Shown here in pieces: positions 17,598 to 26,305 of a stretch of DNA of 43,432 bases (the stretch's first letter is position 1; each line of letters opens with the position of its first letter). A program made the position numbers and the translations under genes. A model generated the notes under the pieces. It worked only from the letters and a program-made list of their open reading frames with translations. It was not told where the DNA came from and made no database searches. Source of the DNA: Leptospira sp. (GTDB taxonomy: Bacteria > Spirochaetota > Leptospiria > Leptospirales > Leptospiraceae); assembly GCA_009991425.1 (NCBI GenBank), contig JAACWH010000045.1, positions 1-43,432 on the forward strand, written 5' to 3'.

Positions 17598-17927
17598 ATG
17601 TCTAGCTCCAGCGATCTATCATTTGAAAAATTCGAAGAATTCTCCTATTTTGACAATCTCGCTCTCTACTACCTCTGCAACGAGACTCCTCCCCAAACAC
17701 TAGCTTTGGCTTTCTTAATAGCTGAAAAAAAAGTCTGTGGAGCAATGTTAGGTGTTCTAGAAGCGAAAAGAAGGAAGTATGTTCATGAACTTATGTCTTC
17801 TCAACAAGAAGAAAGTTTGGATAAGAAACAAGCTGCCGCTCAGGGGATGCTCATTATTGCGGACGGTCTACTTTCTAGAGATTTAATTCAGAAAAAAGGT
17901 AATTTTTATTACGGGAAACCTAAGTAA
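17598..17927 (+). CDS. Small FliG middle-domain-like protein
   Basis: This 109-residue protein has no named function. Its middle part (YYLCNETPPQTLALAFLIA, then KKVCGAMLGVLEAKRRKYV) follows the pattern of the FliG middle domain. There NEHPQTIALILSYL is followed by a helix with ILSNLP and an ADVAKRI helix, as in the full-length FliG at 4869-5882. The remaining residues (AAAQGMLIIADGLLSRDL) match the position of the REVERVLERKL helix. It lacks the N-terminal and torque-generating C-terminal domains. GGAAGG lies about 14 bases before the ATG. It may bind FliM or another partner, or be an unrelated helical protein of the same fold. Confidence 0.6.
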   Translation: MSSSSDLSFEKFEEFSYFDNLALYYLCNETPPQTLALAFLIAEKKVCGAMLGVLEAKRRKYVHELMSSQQEESLDKKQAAAQGMLIIADGLLSRDLIQKKGNFYYGKPK

Positions 17928-17944
17928 ATTAATTGTTTCTCTCA

Positions 17945-17972
17945 TTGACAATATTATTTAATATATAGATAG
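17945..17972 (+). promoter_or_regulatory. Possible promoter of the Ig-repeat lipoprotein gene
   Basis: A perfect TTGACA (17945-17950) stands about 110 bases before the start of the large lipoprotein gene. A run of ATATAT and TAGATA follows 13-16 bases later, giving only a poor -10 match at normal spacing. It would leave a leader of roughly 85 bases. Confidence 0.3.
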
Positions 17973-18058
17973 TACATCTTTTAAATTTTTTTATCAAAAA
18001 AAGCTAAATTATATTAGTACTCATTTTTTGTTTAGGTTTCATTCGTCGAAGATACTAT

Positions 18059-21000
18059 ATGAGGGTTTTTAGGAAATATTTCCTATATATTTTAATATTG
18101 TTTCTTGCAAATGGATGTGTAGCTTGGCCTGGTTTTACAGGTGTTTTAGTTGCTCTCCAAAAGACGGCTTCTTCAGGTATGGACTCTCTTACATTTCTCC
18201 TTTTAGGCGGTTCATCCTCTGCAAATGTGGATCAGGGAACGCCCGCAACTCTTGATGGAGAGTCGCCTATTACAATCCCTACCTTAGATAGAATAGAGAT
18301 TTCAACTTTAAACTCTTCTTTTCCAAAAGGAACTACAACTGATTTAATTGTTACTGCAATTTATTCGAATAATACTAACCAAGATGTAACTTCTGAAGCT
18401 ACTTTTCAAAATTTAAGTCCAGCTATTCTCACATTACAGACTCTCAATTCGCAGGTATTAGGATTCAATATAGGTTTGGGTCAAATACAAGCGAGTTTTC
18501 AAGACAAAACTGCCACCTATCAACTGACAGTTACTAGTGCTGTTCTTCAATCTATCGAATTAAGTCCTTCTTCAATTCAAGTTCAAGTCGGACTTAGTGA
18601 AAATTTTGCAGTAACAGGAATCTATTCTGATTCTTCAACGATCAATCTAACAAACCACCCAGATATCGATTATGTAAGTTCTAATCTAAGCATAGCAAAT
18701 GTTCCATCAGATGGTATTGTTCAAGGTGTTTCCAATGGAACAAGCAATCTAAAGGCAATATTCGGAAGTTTTGAATCTACTTCAACCGTTCAAGTAATCT
18801 CACCTACTTTAATAGGGATTTCAATAAATCCAGTTAATCCATCGATTGCCCTAGGTTTGAGTCAAAATTTTGTAGCAATTGGGAACTACAGCAACGGAAC
18901 TTCTGTAGATATTACAAATTCTGTAACTTGGAATTCATCTGATACATCAACTGCTATATTTTATGCAAGCCCTACTCCTAAAGGACAGATTCAATCCTTA
19001 CAAGAAGGAACTGTTACTATTACTGCGCAATTGAATTCGATAACCAGTAATTCTACTCTTCTTTCAATTACCCAGAAACAATTGACTCAAATTGCAATAT
19101 CTCCAACCAATTCTTCCCTTCCTAAAGGAAATACTCTTCAATACCAAGCGATGGGCACTTTTACAGATAATTCCTTAGCTGATATCACAAGTTTAGTAAC
19201 TTGGTCTTCGAATGATTCAACTATAGCGACAATTAGTAATGGTGGCGGAATGGATGGTTTAGCTACTGCAAATAATCTTGGAACAGCTACCATTTCGCTG
19301 GCTTATGGCAGCTTTACGGTCAATACATCCCTTTCCGTTACTGCTGCAGTTCTATCAAGTATTGCCATAGTACCGGATAGTGCTTCTACAGTTGCAGGTT
19401 TAACTCGCTCTTATTCAGCTATTGGTACTTATTCCGATACCAGCACACAAAATATAACTCAATCTGTTGTCTGGAGTGTAAGTGATACTAGTAAAGCAAC
19501 CATTGACAATAATTTACTAAATAAAGGATTATTAACCGCAATAGAAGCTGGCTCTGTCCAAGTAACAGCTCAGATTAGCTCTCTATTTGGATCTACTTCA
19601 GCAACAATTCTAGCGGGAGACACCACTTCACCTACAGTAATTTCAGCTACTTCTATCAATCCTACTACGGTGCAAATAACATTTTCTGAACCTGTGAATA
19701 CTATAGGTGCTTTAGATAAAAATAACTATAAAATTTCCAATACAAATACCATGGTTGGTCTTTGTTCCAATAATACTAACTTTTTGAATTCATCTCAGAC
19801 TACTGATTTTTCGATATCTTCTGTTTCCGGTTCAGGAAGTATCTATAATTTGAATCTAAGTTCTTCTCAGTCTTATGGTAAAAATTATACTGTACTAGTA
19901 AATAAATCTAATCTTTACGATTTAGCATCCATCCCAAATAACTTGGCTTGTTCTAATGCATCAGGATTTGAAGGACAATCCGTACTTCGTGTTACTTCTT
20001 CCAGTTGTAAGAATCTCAATCAGATAATTCTAACTTTTTCTAAACCAATTAAATCGGGAACCGACTCAGGGAGTGGTGAATGTAACTCAGTTTCAACTTG
20101 TTCCACAAAATATAAAATAACAGGAACTGATCTTGGCCAAATAACTTCAGCTAAATTATTAGATGGAGTTGTCTGTGGGGGCGAAACTGCGAATACTTCT
20201 AAAGTTTGCATTACGCATTCTCTTATTCAAAATGGGGCTGTGAGTACTGTCATTGGAGCTAATGCTTCCAATGGTGATGGATTTGATGATGGAAGTTATT
20301 CTGCAATTAGAGATATCTTAGATACTGAAAATCTTCAGAATAACCCGCGTGACCGAGCAAGTTTTTCAGGTTGTGGAACTGTTCCTGTTAATTTTTCAGA
20401 TGGAGCAATTTCTTCCAATACTTTTGGAGATGGGACTTCCTTTGGTTACCTATCCAACTACAATAACAGAATATATGTAGGACCAAACCGTGAGGGCAAC
20501 TCTGCTGCAAGGTTCCAATTTGATGGATCCAATCCAGAAAATATAGGATTTCAAATTGATAAACACTCAGGTCATCGAAACAATGCCTCGTCTAGAGATG
20601 GGGGTATATCGGTTCCTCCTTTTGTAACAATGGGGCATATTGGTTGTACAGAATCCAATGCAAACTTATCAACAGGTTGTGGCCCTGACAATGAGAATGG
20701 CCGGGGCAATTTTTCTGTTGGAACTCTTTATGGAAATGAACTCTTATTTATGGGTGGAGCGAGGAATTTTGCAGGTGTAAAATTTCCTCATTTCCGATAT
20801 CTCTATTATACTGATGACACTTCTTCTTCGCTTAACTTTAAATATATTCAATTAGGAAATATTACGGGAAGCTCCACAGCCGGAACTCAAAGTTTTACAA
20901 CACAAAACAATAATCTATATGCAGGTTTTGCAAAATTAAATGAACCTTCCAATGGTGGCGGAGGTGTCTCCAGAAATACACCAGATTTCGGTTATGTTAA

Positions 21001-21958
21001 ATTTACAACAGATCCATCGAATAACAATGCTTGTTTAATAGGAAATAATTGTGCTGCTGGAAGCAATGGAAGAGGTGTTCGGTTTCGAATTGACCGAGTT
21101 CCTTATTTTGGTGGCTCTAGTGCAGAAAGCAATGATAATAGATTCACAAACTATGGTTTGTATGCTGGTGTTGATTCACTTTTTGTTTTTAATAATCGCA
21201 TCTATGCTGCCAATGGTGGGCATAATCAAGTTGATCACAATGGTGGAATTATTCGATCTAATACTATAAACCCAGGTGCTTGCTCTGGAAAATACAATTG
21301 CAATTCGAATTGGACTGAAATTACTCCTAGATCTCATACTCATTGGCATGGATCTTCGGGAAATTGGTTTTCTTTAGAGCTTAGAAGATCTTCTGATTTT
21401 TCACCAGGTGACTTAGCATTCGCTCAATTCGCAGAGTATAAAGGAAATTTATTTACAATTAGAACAATATGTGTTACCAATCCTTCTACAGCATCTAATC
21501 ATGCAGAAGCAGTTTCTTTACCAGCAGTAACTGGATGTAATGATGGATCAACTGTTAACAGGAGACCTCAGATTTGGAAGTGTGAACCAACTTTAACCTC
21601 TGGTACAACAACCTGCGAGTCAGGAGATTGGTCTGTAGTTGGAGACAATAATTCTGGAATCACGAATTTTGGTTCCAATGGCAATCATAGTGCTACTTTA
21701 CTAGTTAGAAATGGAAATTATTTATATGTTGGTTTTGATAATGATTCTGGAATAGAAATTTGGAGAACTTCAGTTAGCAATCCAAGTTCAAATGCAAATG
21801 ATTGGCAAAAAGTTTCTTCCAATGGATTAGGTGATCCTTTAAATATGCAAAATATATTTTCTGCAATATCAGTACCCGTTGGCTCATTATCCTATATATA
21901 TGTCTCCACAGGTAAAAGTTCAGTTCCATTGAAAATATTTCGCCAACAAAATAATTAA
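18059..21958 (+). CDS. Large lipoprotein with bacterial Ig-like (Big_2) repeats
   Basis: The 1299-residue product opens with a lipoprotein signal ending LANGC (Cys20). About five Ig-like repeats of some 85 residues follow up to about residue 520. Each repeat starts like LxxIxIxPxxxSxxxG and contains a YSDxSxxxIT segment and a W-S-S/V-x-D-x-S core. Next comes one SbsA/Big_5-like domain (PTTVQITFSEPVN). The last 650 residues are rich in glycine, asparagine and serine with paired cysteines and recurrent NRIYxA/G, LYVGFDNDSG and YIYVSTG strands that suggest a beta-propeller. The build recalls leptospiral surface Ig proteins such as LigA/LigB, but the C-terminus differs. It is probably exposed on the outer membrane; the ligand is unknown. 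Confidence 0.85.
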   Translation: MRVFRKYFLYILILFLANGCVAWPGFTGVLVALQKTASSGMDSLTFLLLGGSSSANVDQGTPATLDGESPITIPTLDRIEISTLNSSFPKGTTTDLIVTAIYSNNTNQDVTSEATFQNLSPAILTLQTLNSQVLGFNIGLGQIQASFQDKTATYQLTVTSAVLQSIELSPSSIQVQVGLSENFAVTGIYSDSSTINLTNHPDIDYVSSNLSIANVPSDGIVQGVSNGTSNLKAIFGSFESTSTVQVISPTLIGISINPVNPSIALGLSQNFVAIGNYSNGTSVDITNSVTWNSSDTSTAIFYASPTPKGQIQSLQEGTVTITAQLNSITSNSTLLSITQKQLTQIAISPTNSSLPKGNTLQYQAMGTFTDNSLADITSLVTWSSNDSTIATISNGGGMDGLATANNLGTATISLAYGSFTVNTSLSVTAAVLSSIAIVPDSASTVAGLTRSYSAIGTYSDTSTQNITQSVVWSVSDTSKATIDNNLLNKGLLTAIEAGSVQVTAQISSLFGSTSATILAGDTTSPTVISATSINPTTVQITFSEPVNTIGALDKNNYKISNTNTMVGLCSNNTNFLNSSQTTDFSISSVSGSGSIYNLNLSSSQSYGKNYTVLVNKSNLYDLASIPNNLACSNASGFEGQSVLRVTSSSCKNLNQIILTFSKPIKSGTDSGSGECNSVSTCSTKYKITGTDLGQITSAKLLDGVVCGGETANTSKVCITHSLIQNGAVSTVIGANASNGDGFDDGSYSAIRDILDTENLQNNPRDRASFSGCGTVPVNFSDGAISSNTFGDGTSFGYLSNYNNRIYVGPNREGNSAARFQFDGSNPENIGFQIDKHSGHRNNASSRDGGISVPPFVTMGHIGCTESNANLSTGCGPDNENGRGNFSVGTLYGNELLFMGGARNFAGVKFPHFRYLYYTDDTSSSLNFKYIQLGNITGSSTAGTQSFTTQNNNLYAGFAKLNEPSNGGGGVSRNTPDFGYVKFTTDPSNNNACLIGNNCAAGSNGRGVRFRIDRVPYFGGSSAESNDNRFTNYGLYAGVDSLFVFNNRIYAANGGHNQVDHNGGIIRSNTINPGACSGKYNCNSNWTEITPRSHTHWHGSSGNWFSLELRRSSDFSPGDLAFAQFAEYKGNLFTIRTICVTNPSTASNHAEAVSLPAVTGCNDGSTVNRRPQIWKCEPTLTSGTTTCESGDWSVVGDNNSGITNFGSNGNHSATLLVRNGNYLYVGFDNDSGIEIWRTSVSNPSSNANDWQKVSSNGLGDPLNMQNIFSAISVPVGSLSYIYVSTGKSSVPLKIFRQQNN

Positions 21959-22030
21959 ATTATGAAATTTAGAAAGAATTTATTTCCAATATTTGATAAA
22001 AATTGGCAGTCTTACGATGCTTATCGTATC

Positions 22031-22402
22031 ATGAAATTTTTAATTATGATTAGTTTAGTTTTATTAGTTTTGAATTGCCAACATGCAAGAATTCGCCTTA
22101 TTCCTAGTTTACCTTCACAATGTATACCATGGTCAGAAAAACAGCAGAAAGACGATTGCCAAACATCACTTGAAATTATTCGAAATGATTTAGCTAAAAA
22201 GAAAACTGTAGAAAAAGAATTTCCGCAGGTTTATACTTACTGGGGATTCAGTCCTGATGATATTCAGGTTGATTTAAATAAAGAATGTCCTAAGGGAGTT
22301 TTTGAAATCTATCAATATTCCACTTTTATGAATGGTTTTTATGAACAACTTAGTATTGGTTTTTATTCTCCAAGAACTCTAAGGTTAACATGTTATGAAT
22401 AA
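22031..22402 (+). CDS. Bor-like lipoprotein (first of a tandem pair)
   Basis: From ATG 22031 the 123-residue product has a short lipoprotein signal, MKFLIMISLVLLVLNC. Its C-terminal half reads NKECPKGVFEIYQYSTFMN, then FYEQLSIGFYSPRTLRLTC. That is the pattern of the lambda Bor / Iss lipoprotein family, in which a C-x-G segment precedes an FVNG helix and an ITLGIYTP-x-x-x-x-V-x-C end. An ATG at 21962 in the same frame would add 23 charged and aromatic residues before the signal and was not preferred; neither start has a clear ribosome binding site. Bor is linked to serum resistance in E. coli. Whether that applies here is unknown. Confidence 0.65.
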   Translation: MKFLIMISLVLLVLNCQHARIRLIPSLPSQCIPWSEKQQKDDCQTSLEIIRNDLAKKKTVEKEFPQVYTYWGFSPDDIQVDLNKECPKGVFEIYQYSTFMNGFYEQLSIGFYSPRTLRLTCYE

Positions 22403-22778
22403 AAGAAATATTGAATTTGGCTCAACTCATCATATCAAAACTTACTGCCTACTTATATTAATGGTTTTACTTATTAGTTACTGCAACAAGACAACTCTTT
22501 CTTTAACTAAAGATAAAATTGAAACTACTTCCTATGAATCTAAAACGGAAAGTTATTTACTAGGCTATTACGAATTAGGACAGACAGAGGAATGGGTATG
22601 TCCCTCTGGATCTCATAATAAAGTTGTAATTGAAAGAAACAAATTTGATACCATAATTCATTTCGCAGTTGGTGGAGTATTCACAACCAGATCAAATACT
22701 ATATATTGCTCGAAGTCAGTGGAAGTTGCTGATATCGAGCTTGATACGAAACCAAAGAATCAACCAAAACGAAAATAA
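22395..22778 (+). CDS. Bor-like lipoprotein (second of a tandem pair)
   Basis: This 127-residue product has a hydrophobic signal ending LLISYC (Cys30), a probable spirochaetal lipobox. The rest contains EEWVCPSGSHNKVVIER and, near the end, VGGVFTTRSNTIYCS. The two cysteines, the intervening helix and the G-x-x-T-x-x-x-I-Y-C end match the Bor family layout and that of the gene before it. The overlap of 8 bases with the previous gene supports joint translation. The lysine-rich tail is probably disordered. The pair probably arose by duplication and then diverged strongly. Confidence 0.62.
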   Translation: MNKRNIEFGSTHHIKTYCLLILMVLLISYCNKTTLSLTKDKIETTSYESKTESYLLGYYELGQTEEWVCPSGSHNKVVIERNKFDTIIHFAVGGVFTTRSNTIYCSKSVEVADIELDTKPKNQPKRK

Positions 22779-22800
22779 AAAATAAAATCTTTTTAGAAAT

Positions 22801-23724
22801 CTAAGCCCAAGGAATTACAAAACCCAATTCTTCAAACTTATTTTCTAATTCATCTCTTTCCCTGCTTTTTTTGGGTTGAGATAAATCTTCATTCAATAAG
22901 CCAAATTCAATAGCTTTTTGTATTGCAGCATCTTTTCCTTGTTTGTTATAAGAAGAAATTATTTCTTTTTCAATTCGGGTGAGTCCACTTGCATTTACAC
23001 GATAATCCATAAATGCCTCCCATGCTAAGGGACACCATTTGCTGACTATTTCATGTCCTATCATTTTTGCAAAATTACGTATTTCCAACTGTGCATGGTC
23101 ATCCATACGAAGAGCTAAAAAATGGAGAAGATTATGAAGATCTAGCTTCCAATAGGCTTCAGTATATGTTGATAATGGAAGATCTTTACGTGCTTGTTCT
23201 CTAGCTACACCTAGTTCTAACCTTTTTTGGTAGAGTTGAACAGCATCTTCATGAAATTTTTTCTCTGCTTTCGATAATTCTTTCCCTTGCTCTATTGGAA
23301 AATATCCCTCACTGCCTTGGCGATTTCCTCCCGATTGAAGTCTCCATTCAGAATCTAGGGTAGTCTGAGAAGAATCTATAGCGACTGAATAACGAGTTGA
23401 ATATTCATTTACATTTGCCATACGATGACGTATCCATTGACGCCATGTATCCATAGGAACACGAACATGTAATTTTATTTCACACATTTCAAAAGGAGTG
23501 GAATGTCGATGCCTCATTAGGTAGCGAATCAGACCTCTATCTTCATGGATTTTCTTAGTCCCTTTTCCATAAGACACTCTTGCTGATTGAACGATTGAAG
23601 AATCAGAACCCATATAATCTACAACACGCACAAATCCATCATCTAATACTTTAAATGCCTTACCTAAAATCTCATCTAAGGCAGGTACATTCATTCTTTC
23701 TAATTTTTCAGGGATTTCTTCCAT
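22801..23724 (-). CDS. thyX: Flavin-dependent thymidylate synthase (ThyX)
   Basis: The 307-residue product has the ThyX signature RHR-x7-S at residues 99-109 (RHRMANVNEYS), preceded by RHRHSTPFEMCEIKLHVRVP, and followed by EQARKDLPLSTYTEAYWKLDLHNLLHFLALR. It methylates dUMP to dTMP with methylenetetrahydrofolate and FADH2. At 307 residues it is longer than many ThyX proteins (220-250). The extra length is a charged C-terminal tail (SQPKKSRERDELENKFEEL). The window has no thyA. It converges on the Bor-like genes with only 22 bases between the stops. Confidence 0.95.
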   Translation of the reverse strand: MEEIPEKLERMNVPALDEILGKAFKVLDDGFVRVVDYMGSDSSIVQSARVSYGKGTKKIHEDRGLIRYLMRHRHSTPFEMCEIKLHVRVPMDTWRQWIRHRMANVNEYSTRYSVAIDSSQTTLDSEWRLQSGGNRQGSEGYFPIEQGKELSKAEKKFHEDAVQLYQKRLELGVAREQARKDLPLSTYTEAYWKLDLHNLLHFLALRMDDHAQLEIRNFAKMIGHEIVSKWCPLAWEAFMDYRVNASGLTRIEKEIISSYNKQGKDAAIQKAIEFGLLNEDLSQPKKSRERDELENKFEELGFVIPWA

Positions 23725-23844
23725 TATAGAAATTATGTCTATAAAATGAGCACACCAGAAAAGCTAAATTTAGTTTAGAAGAAAAATTTTTTATCTTTTA
23801 AGAATGGCTTTTTGTCATTTTTTAGCTATTATAAGGAAATATTC

Positions 23845-25737
23845 ATGGTTATGAATTCTAGAAAAGCCTCAAAGATTGACACAGATGCATTACGTATCAT
23901 AAAAAATCCAAAGATCCAAAGATCTGAAAATCTTAAAGTAAACCCTGAGGAAATTTTTATCTTTCCTGTTCCCAAACAGACTTACCAATTCTTGGAAGGT
24001 GTTTGGACATCTTTTGTAAATAAGATGGTCTCCTTGATTTACTTCGATGATGAACCATGTTTCTCTTATGCAATTTTTGAAATCATTGATAAAGATGCAA
24101 TGAAGGTTGTTGCTACAGCGACTCATTTTAAACTCAAAGAACTTGCTCTGAAGAAAAGTGTTCCTGGCATTGATGAATTCATAAAACAAGCTAAACCAAT
24201 TGCTTTGCTTGATCCACAAAATGAATCCTCAAGATATCTCCAAGAATCTATCATAGACTTTAACAATGGTTTGCGGCCAGAAATTAAATTTATTGATTTA
24301 AAGAATGAGCCAATTCACCCTGATAAACGTAGTCTACTAACTGACACAATGAACTATGCAGTTGGCCTTCCTATTTTCATTAAAGAAAATCCAATTGGAA
24401 TTCTATGGGGAATAGCGAAAGACCCCATCCAAGAGCATGAGAAAATTGAACTTAGACAGCAATTCTTCTCCTTGTTTGACGTGATTGAATTTGTAATAGG
24501 TAAAGAACTAGACTCTCATCTTGATACTTACATGGCTCGTAAGAATATCGAGAAGGCGGACACACATTCTAATTCTAAGAGTTTGTTCTATACAATAACT
24601 GAGGAACAAAAAGAACCTGTAACTTCTATTATATTTCGCTCTCACCAATATGAAACAGAATACAGAATGGACGCTTCTTTCATTATCCCAACTAGTAAAG
24701 GATATGCGGTAAGCTTAAAACAATTTACTCCTGAAAAATTCAATGGATCAAAGAAGAACCTGCTTTTGATTCCTGGATTCTTCTGCAGAAGATCAGTGAT
24801 GGATAAGCTCGCAAGAGAATTAGCTCTTAAATATGGGTACAGAGTGTTCTCTATGGATATGCGCGGTCGATCCAAGCAAACCATGCCTAAAAATGGTAAG
24901 AAAGAAGGTTGGACAGTTGATGATTACATCCAATCTGATTTTCCAGAAGTTCTCAACTGGTTGAAGAAACAATTTCCAGAAGAAATGACTGTTGTAATAG
25001 GTCATAGTATGGGCGGTATGATTCCACGGTTCTATACTGCTGCCTATGACAAAATTAGTGCGAACAAAGAAGGAACTAATTTACCTAAGCCAGAAGATTA
25101 CATTGCTGGGGTAGTTGCCATTACATCCCCGAATTATATTCGCCTTAGTAGCAATATGTTCTATGTGGATCAAATCAAAAAAGGACTCAGCATGATTCCT
25201 TCTAGATCAGTAGTGGATTTCTTTTTAGGTATGGCTTCGTTTTCCATGCAGACTACTATTCAGACGATTGACTTGAAACGTTTCTTTAAAATGCTTTTGA
25301 ATCTACATGAGTCATTAAGACCTTTTTCCTATGATATTGGAACTAAAATGCTTACAATTAAAGACTTCGTAGGTTACAAAGAGATTACTCCGCCTGAATG
25401 GTATTTTCTTGTGGAAGATGTGTTCTGTGAAGAATCAGTATCAGTGATTATGCAGTTTGTTCATTCACAATTATCAAACGAAGAATCTTTTATGTCTTCC
25501 GATGGTAAAATTAATTATACTCAAGAGATGAAAAATTTTGATCTACCTATTTATTCTATTCTTGGAACGGAAGACAAGATAGTTCCTATGGATACTAAAG
25601 TGGGCGACTTAGATTTACTAAAAAGTAAAAACAAAGTAGTTGAGAAATACGATCAAGGTCATTTAGGAATTATTTTCCATAATGAGACAGTAAGAAAAAT
25701 TTGTGCGAATATCAATGATTGGATTTTAAAACTATAA
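23845..25737 (+). CDS. Alpha/beta hydrolase with N-terminal GAF-like region
   Basis: The 630-residue product starts at ATG 23845, which has AAGGA 7 bases upstream; a TTG at 23812 lacks one. Residues up to about 230 form a regulatory-looking region. Its last part (AVGLPIFIKENPIGILWGI, then LRQQFFSLFDVIEFVIGKEL) resembles the end of a GAF domain. The C-terminal half is an alpha/beta hydrolase: NLLLIPGFFCRRSVMD as oxyanion region, the DMRGRS strand, the nucleophile in VIGHSMGGM (Ser near 388), an acid in LGTEDKIVP and a histidine in QGHLGII. It probably hydrolyses an ester or lipid. No signal peptide is seen. The combination of sensor-like and hydrolase parts is unusual. Confidence 0.82.
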   Translation: MVMNSRKASKIDTDALRIIKNPKIQRSENLKVNPEEIFIFPVPKQTYQFLEGVWTSFVNKMVSLIYFDDEPCFSYAIFEIIDKDAMKVVATATHFKLKELALKKSVPGIDEFIKQAKPIALLDPQNESSRYLQESIIDFNNGLRPEIKFIDLKNEPIHPDKRSLLTDTMNYAVGLPIFIKENPIGILWGIAKDPIQEHEKIELRQQFFSLFDVIEFVIGKELDSHLDTYMARKNIEKADTHSNSKSLFYTITEEQKEPVTSIIFRSHQYETEYRMDASFIIPTSKGYAVSLKQFTPEKFNGSKKNLLLIPGFFCRRSVMDKLARELALKYGYRVFSMDMRGRSKQTMPKNGKKEGWTVDDYIQSDFPEVLNWLKKQFPEEMTVVIGHSMGGMIPRFYTAAYDKISANKEGTNLPKPEDYIAGVVAITSPNYIRLSSNMFYVDQIKKGLSMIPSRSVVDFFLGMASFSMQTTIQTIDLKRFFKMLLNLHESLRPFSYDIGTKMLTIKDFVGYKEITPPEWYFLVEDVFCEESVSVIMQFVHSQLSNEESFMSSDGKINYTQEMKNFDLPIYSILGTEDKIVPMDTKVGDLDLLKSKNKVVEKYDQGHLGIIFHNETVRKICANINDWILKL

Positions 25738-25761
25738 TTTCAAAGAAGAAAAACCTTTTCT

Positions 25762-26292
25762 TTAATTATTGTTTTGTGTCAATTCACAACTGATCAAAAG
25801 ATTTGCGAGTAGATTCGAATTGTCTTGAGCTAAATACTTTCCATTCTTTAGAGAGCAATCCAATTGACTCTGCTGCTCAGAGTCGTTTGGATTTGCATAG
25901 ATTGTCTTTTCATAACCTGATTCAGTAAAAACAAAGCAAGAACCAATTAAATTTTGATTAGAGCAAATAACACTGCTTTTCTTATATCCAGAATTACATA
26001 CGGAATTTTGACTTTGTTCAATAGAGTTCAAATAGTAATATTCTATACAAGAAGGACTTTGACCTGATTGCGCCGAACAAGAATATGATAATTCATATGT
26101 AAGTTTTTGATTTTCTTCGGCCGAGAAAAAACTTGATGATTGGTTATTTTGCTGAAATGCTAGATAACTAAGGCGAAGGCATTCTTCTTTTTTAATTTCA
26201 TTTTGCTTCTTTCTATCACTTCCACAAGAAAAGAATAAACCAATTAGTATCAGTATCAGTAAATTATTGAATTTATGTGAGTGTATTTTCAT
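25762..26292 (-). CDS. Small cysteine-rich lipoprotein, unknown function
   Basis: From ATG 26292 the 176-residue product has a lipoprotein signal ending LIGLFFSC. The mature part contains about ten cysteines (for example YSCSAQSGQSPSCIEYYYL, SVCNSGY, SVICSNQ, IGSCFVF, LDCSLKN, ISCELTQ), so several disulfides are likely. I know no family for it. A start at 26340 would put non-signal residues before the lipobox and overlap the porin gene, so the later Met was chosen. It follows the porin by 13 bases on the same strand and may be made with it. Confidence 0.7.
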   Translation of the reverse strand: MKIHSHKFNNLLILILIGLFFSCGSDRKKQNEIKKEECLRLSYLAFQQNNQSSSFFSAEENQKLTYELSYSCSAQSGQSPSCIEYYYLNSIEQSQNSVCNSGYKKSSVICSNQNLIGSCFVFTESGYEKTIYANPNDSEQQSQLDCSLKNGKYLAQDNSNLLANLLISCELTQNNN

Positions 26293-26305
26293 ATTTTGAA
26301 GTAAT

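Noticed and set aside
18280..19620. Repeated segments in the large lipoprotein gene considered as DNA repeats or a CRISPR-like array
   Set aside because: The repetition is at protein level (Ig-like domains of about 85 residues). The DNA copies are too diverged and too long for CRISPR repeats.
23890..24219. A 109-residue open frame on the minus strand
   Set aside because: It is antisense to the hydrolase gene and shows no start signal or recognisable domain.
25738..25761. Inverted A/T-rich sequence (AAAGAA and TTCTTT) between two convergent genes, as a terminator
   Set aside because: The stem is only about six base pairs, almost all A-T, with mismatches and no clean T-run, so it is not convincing.
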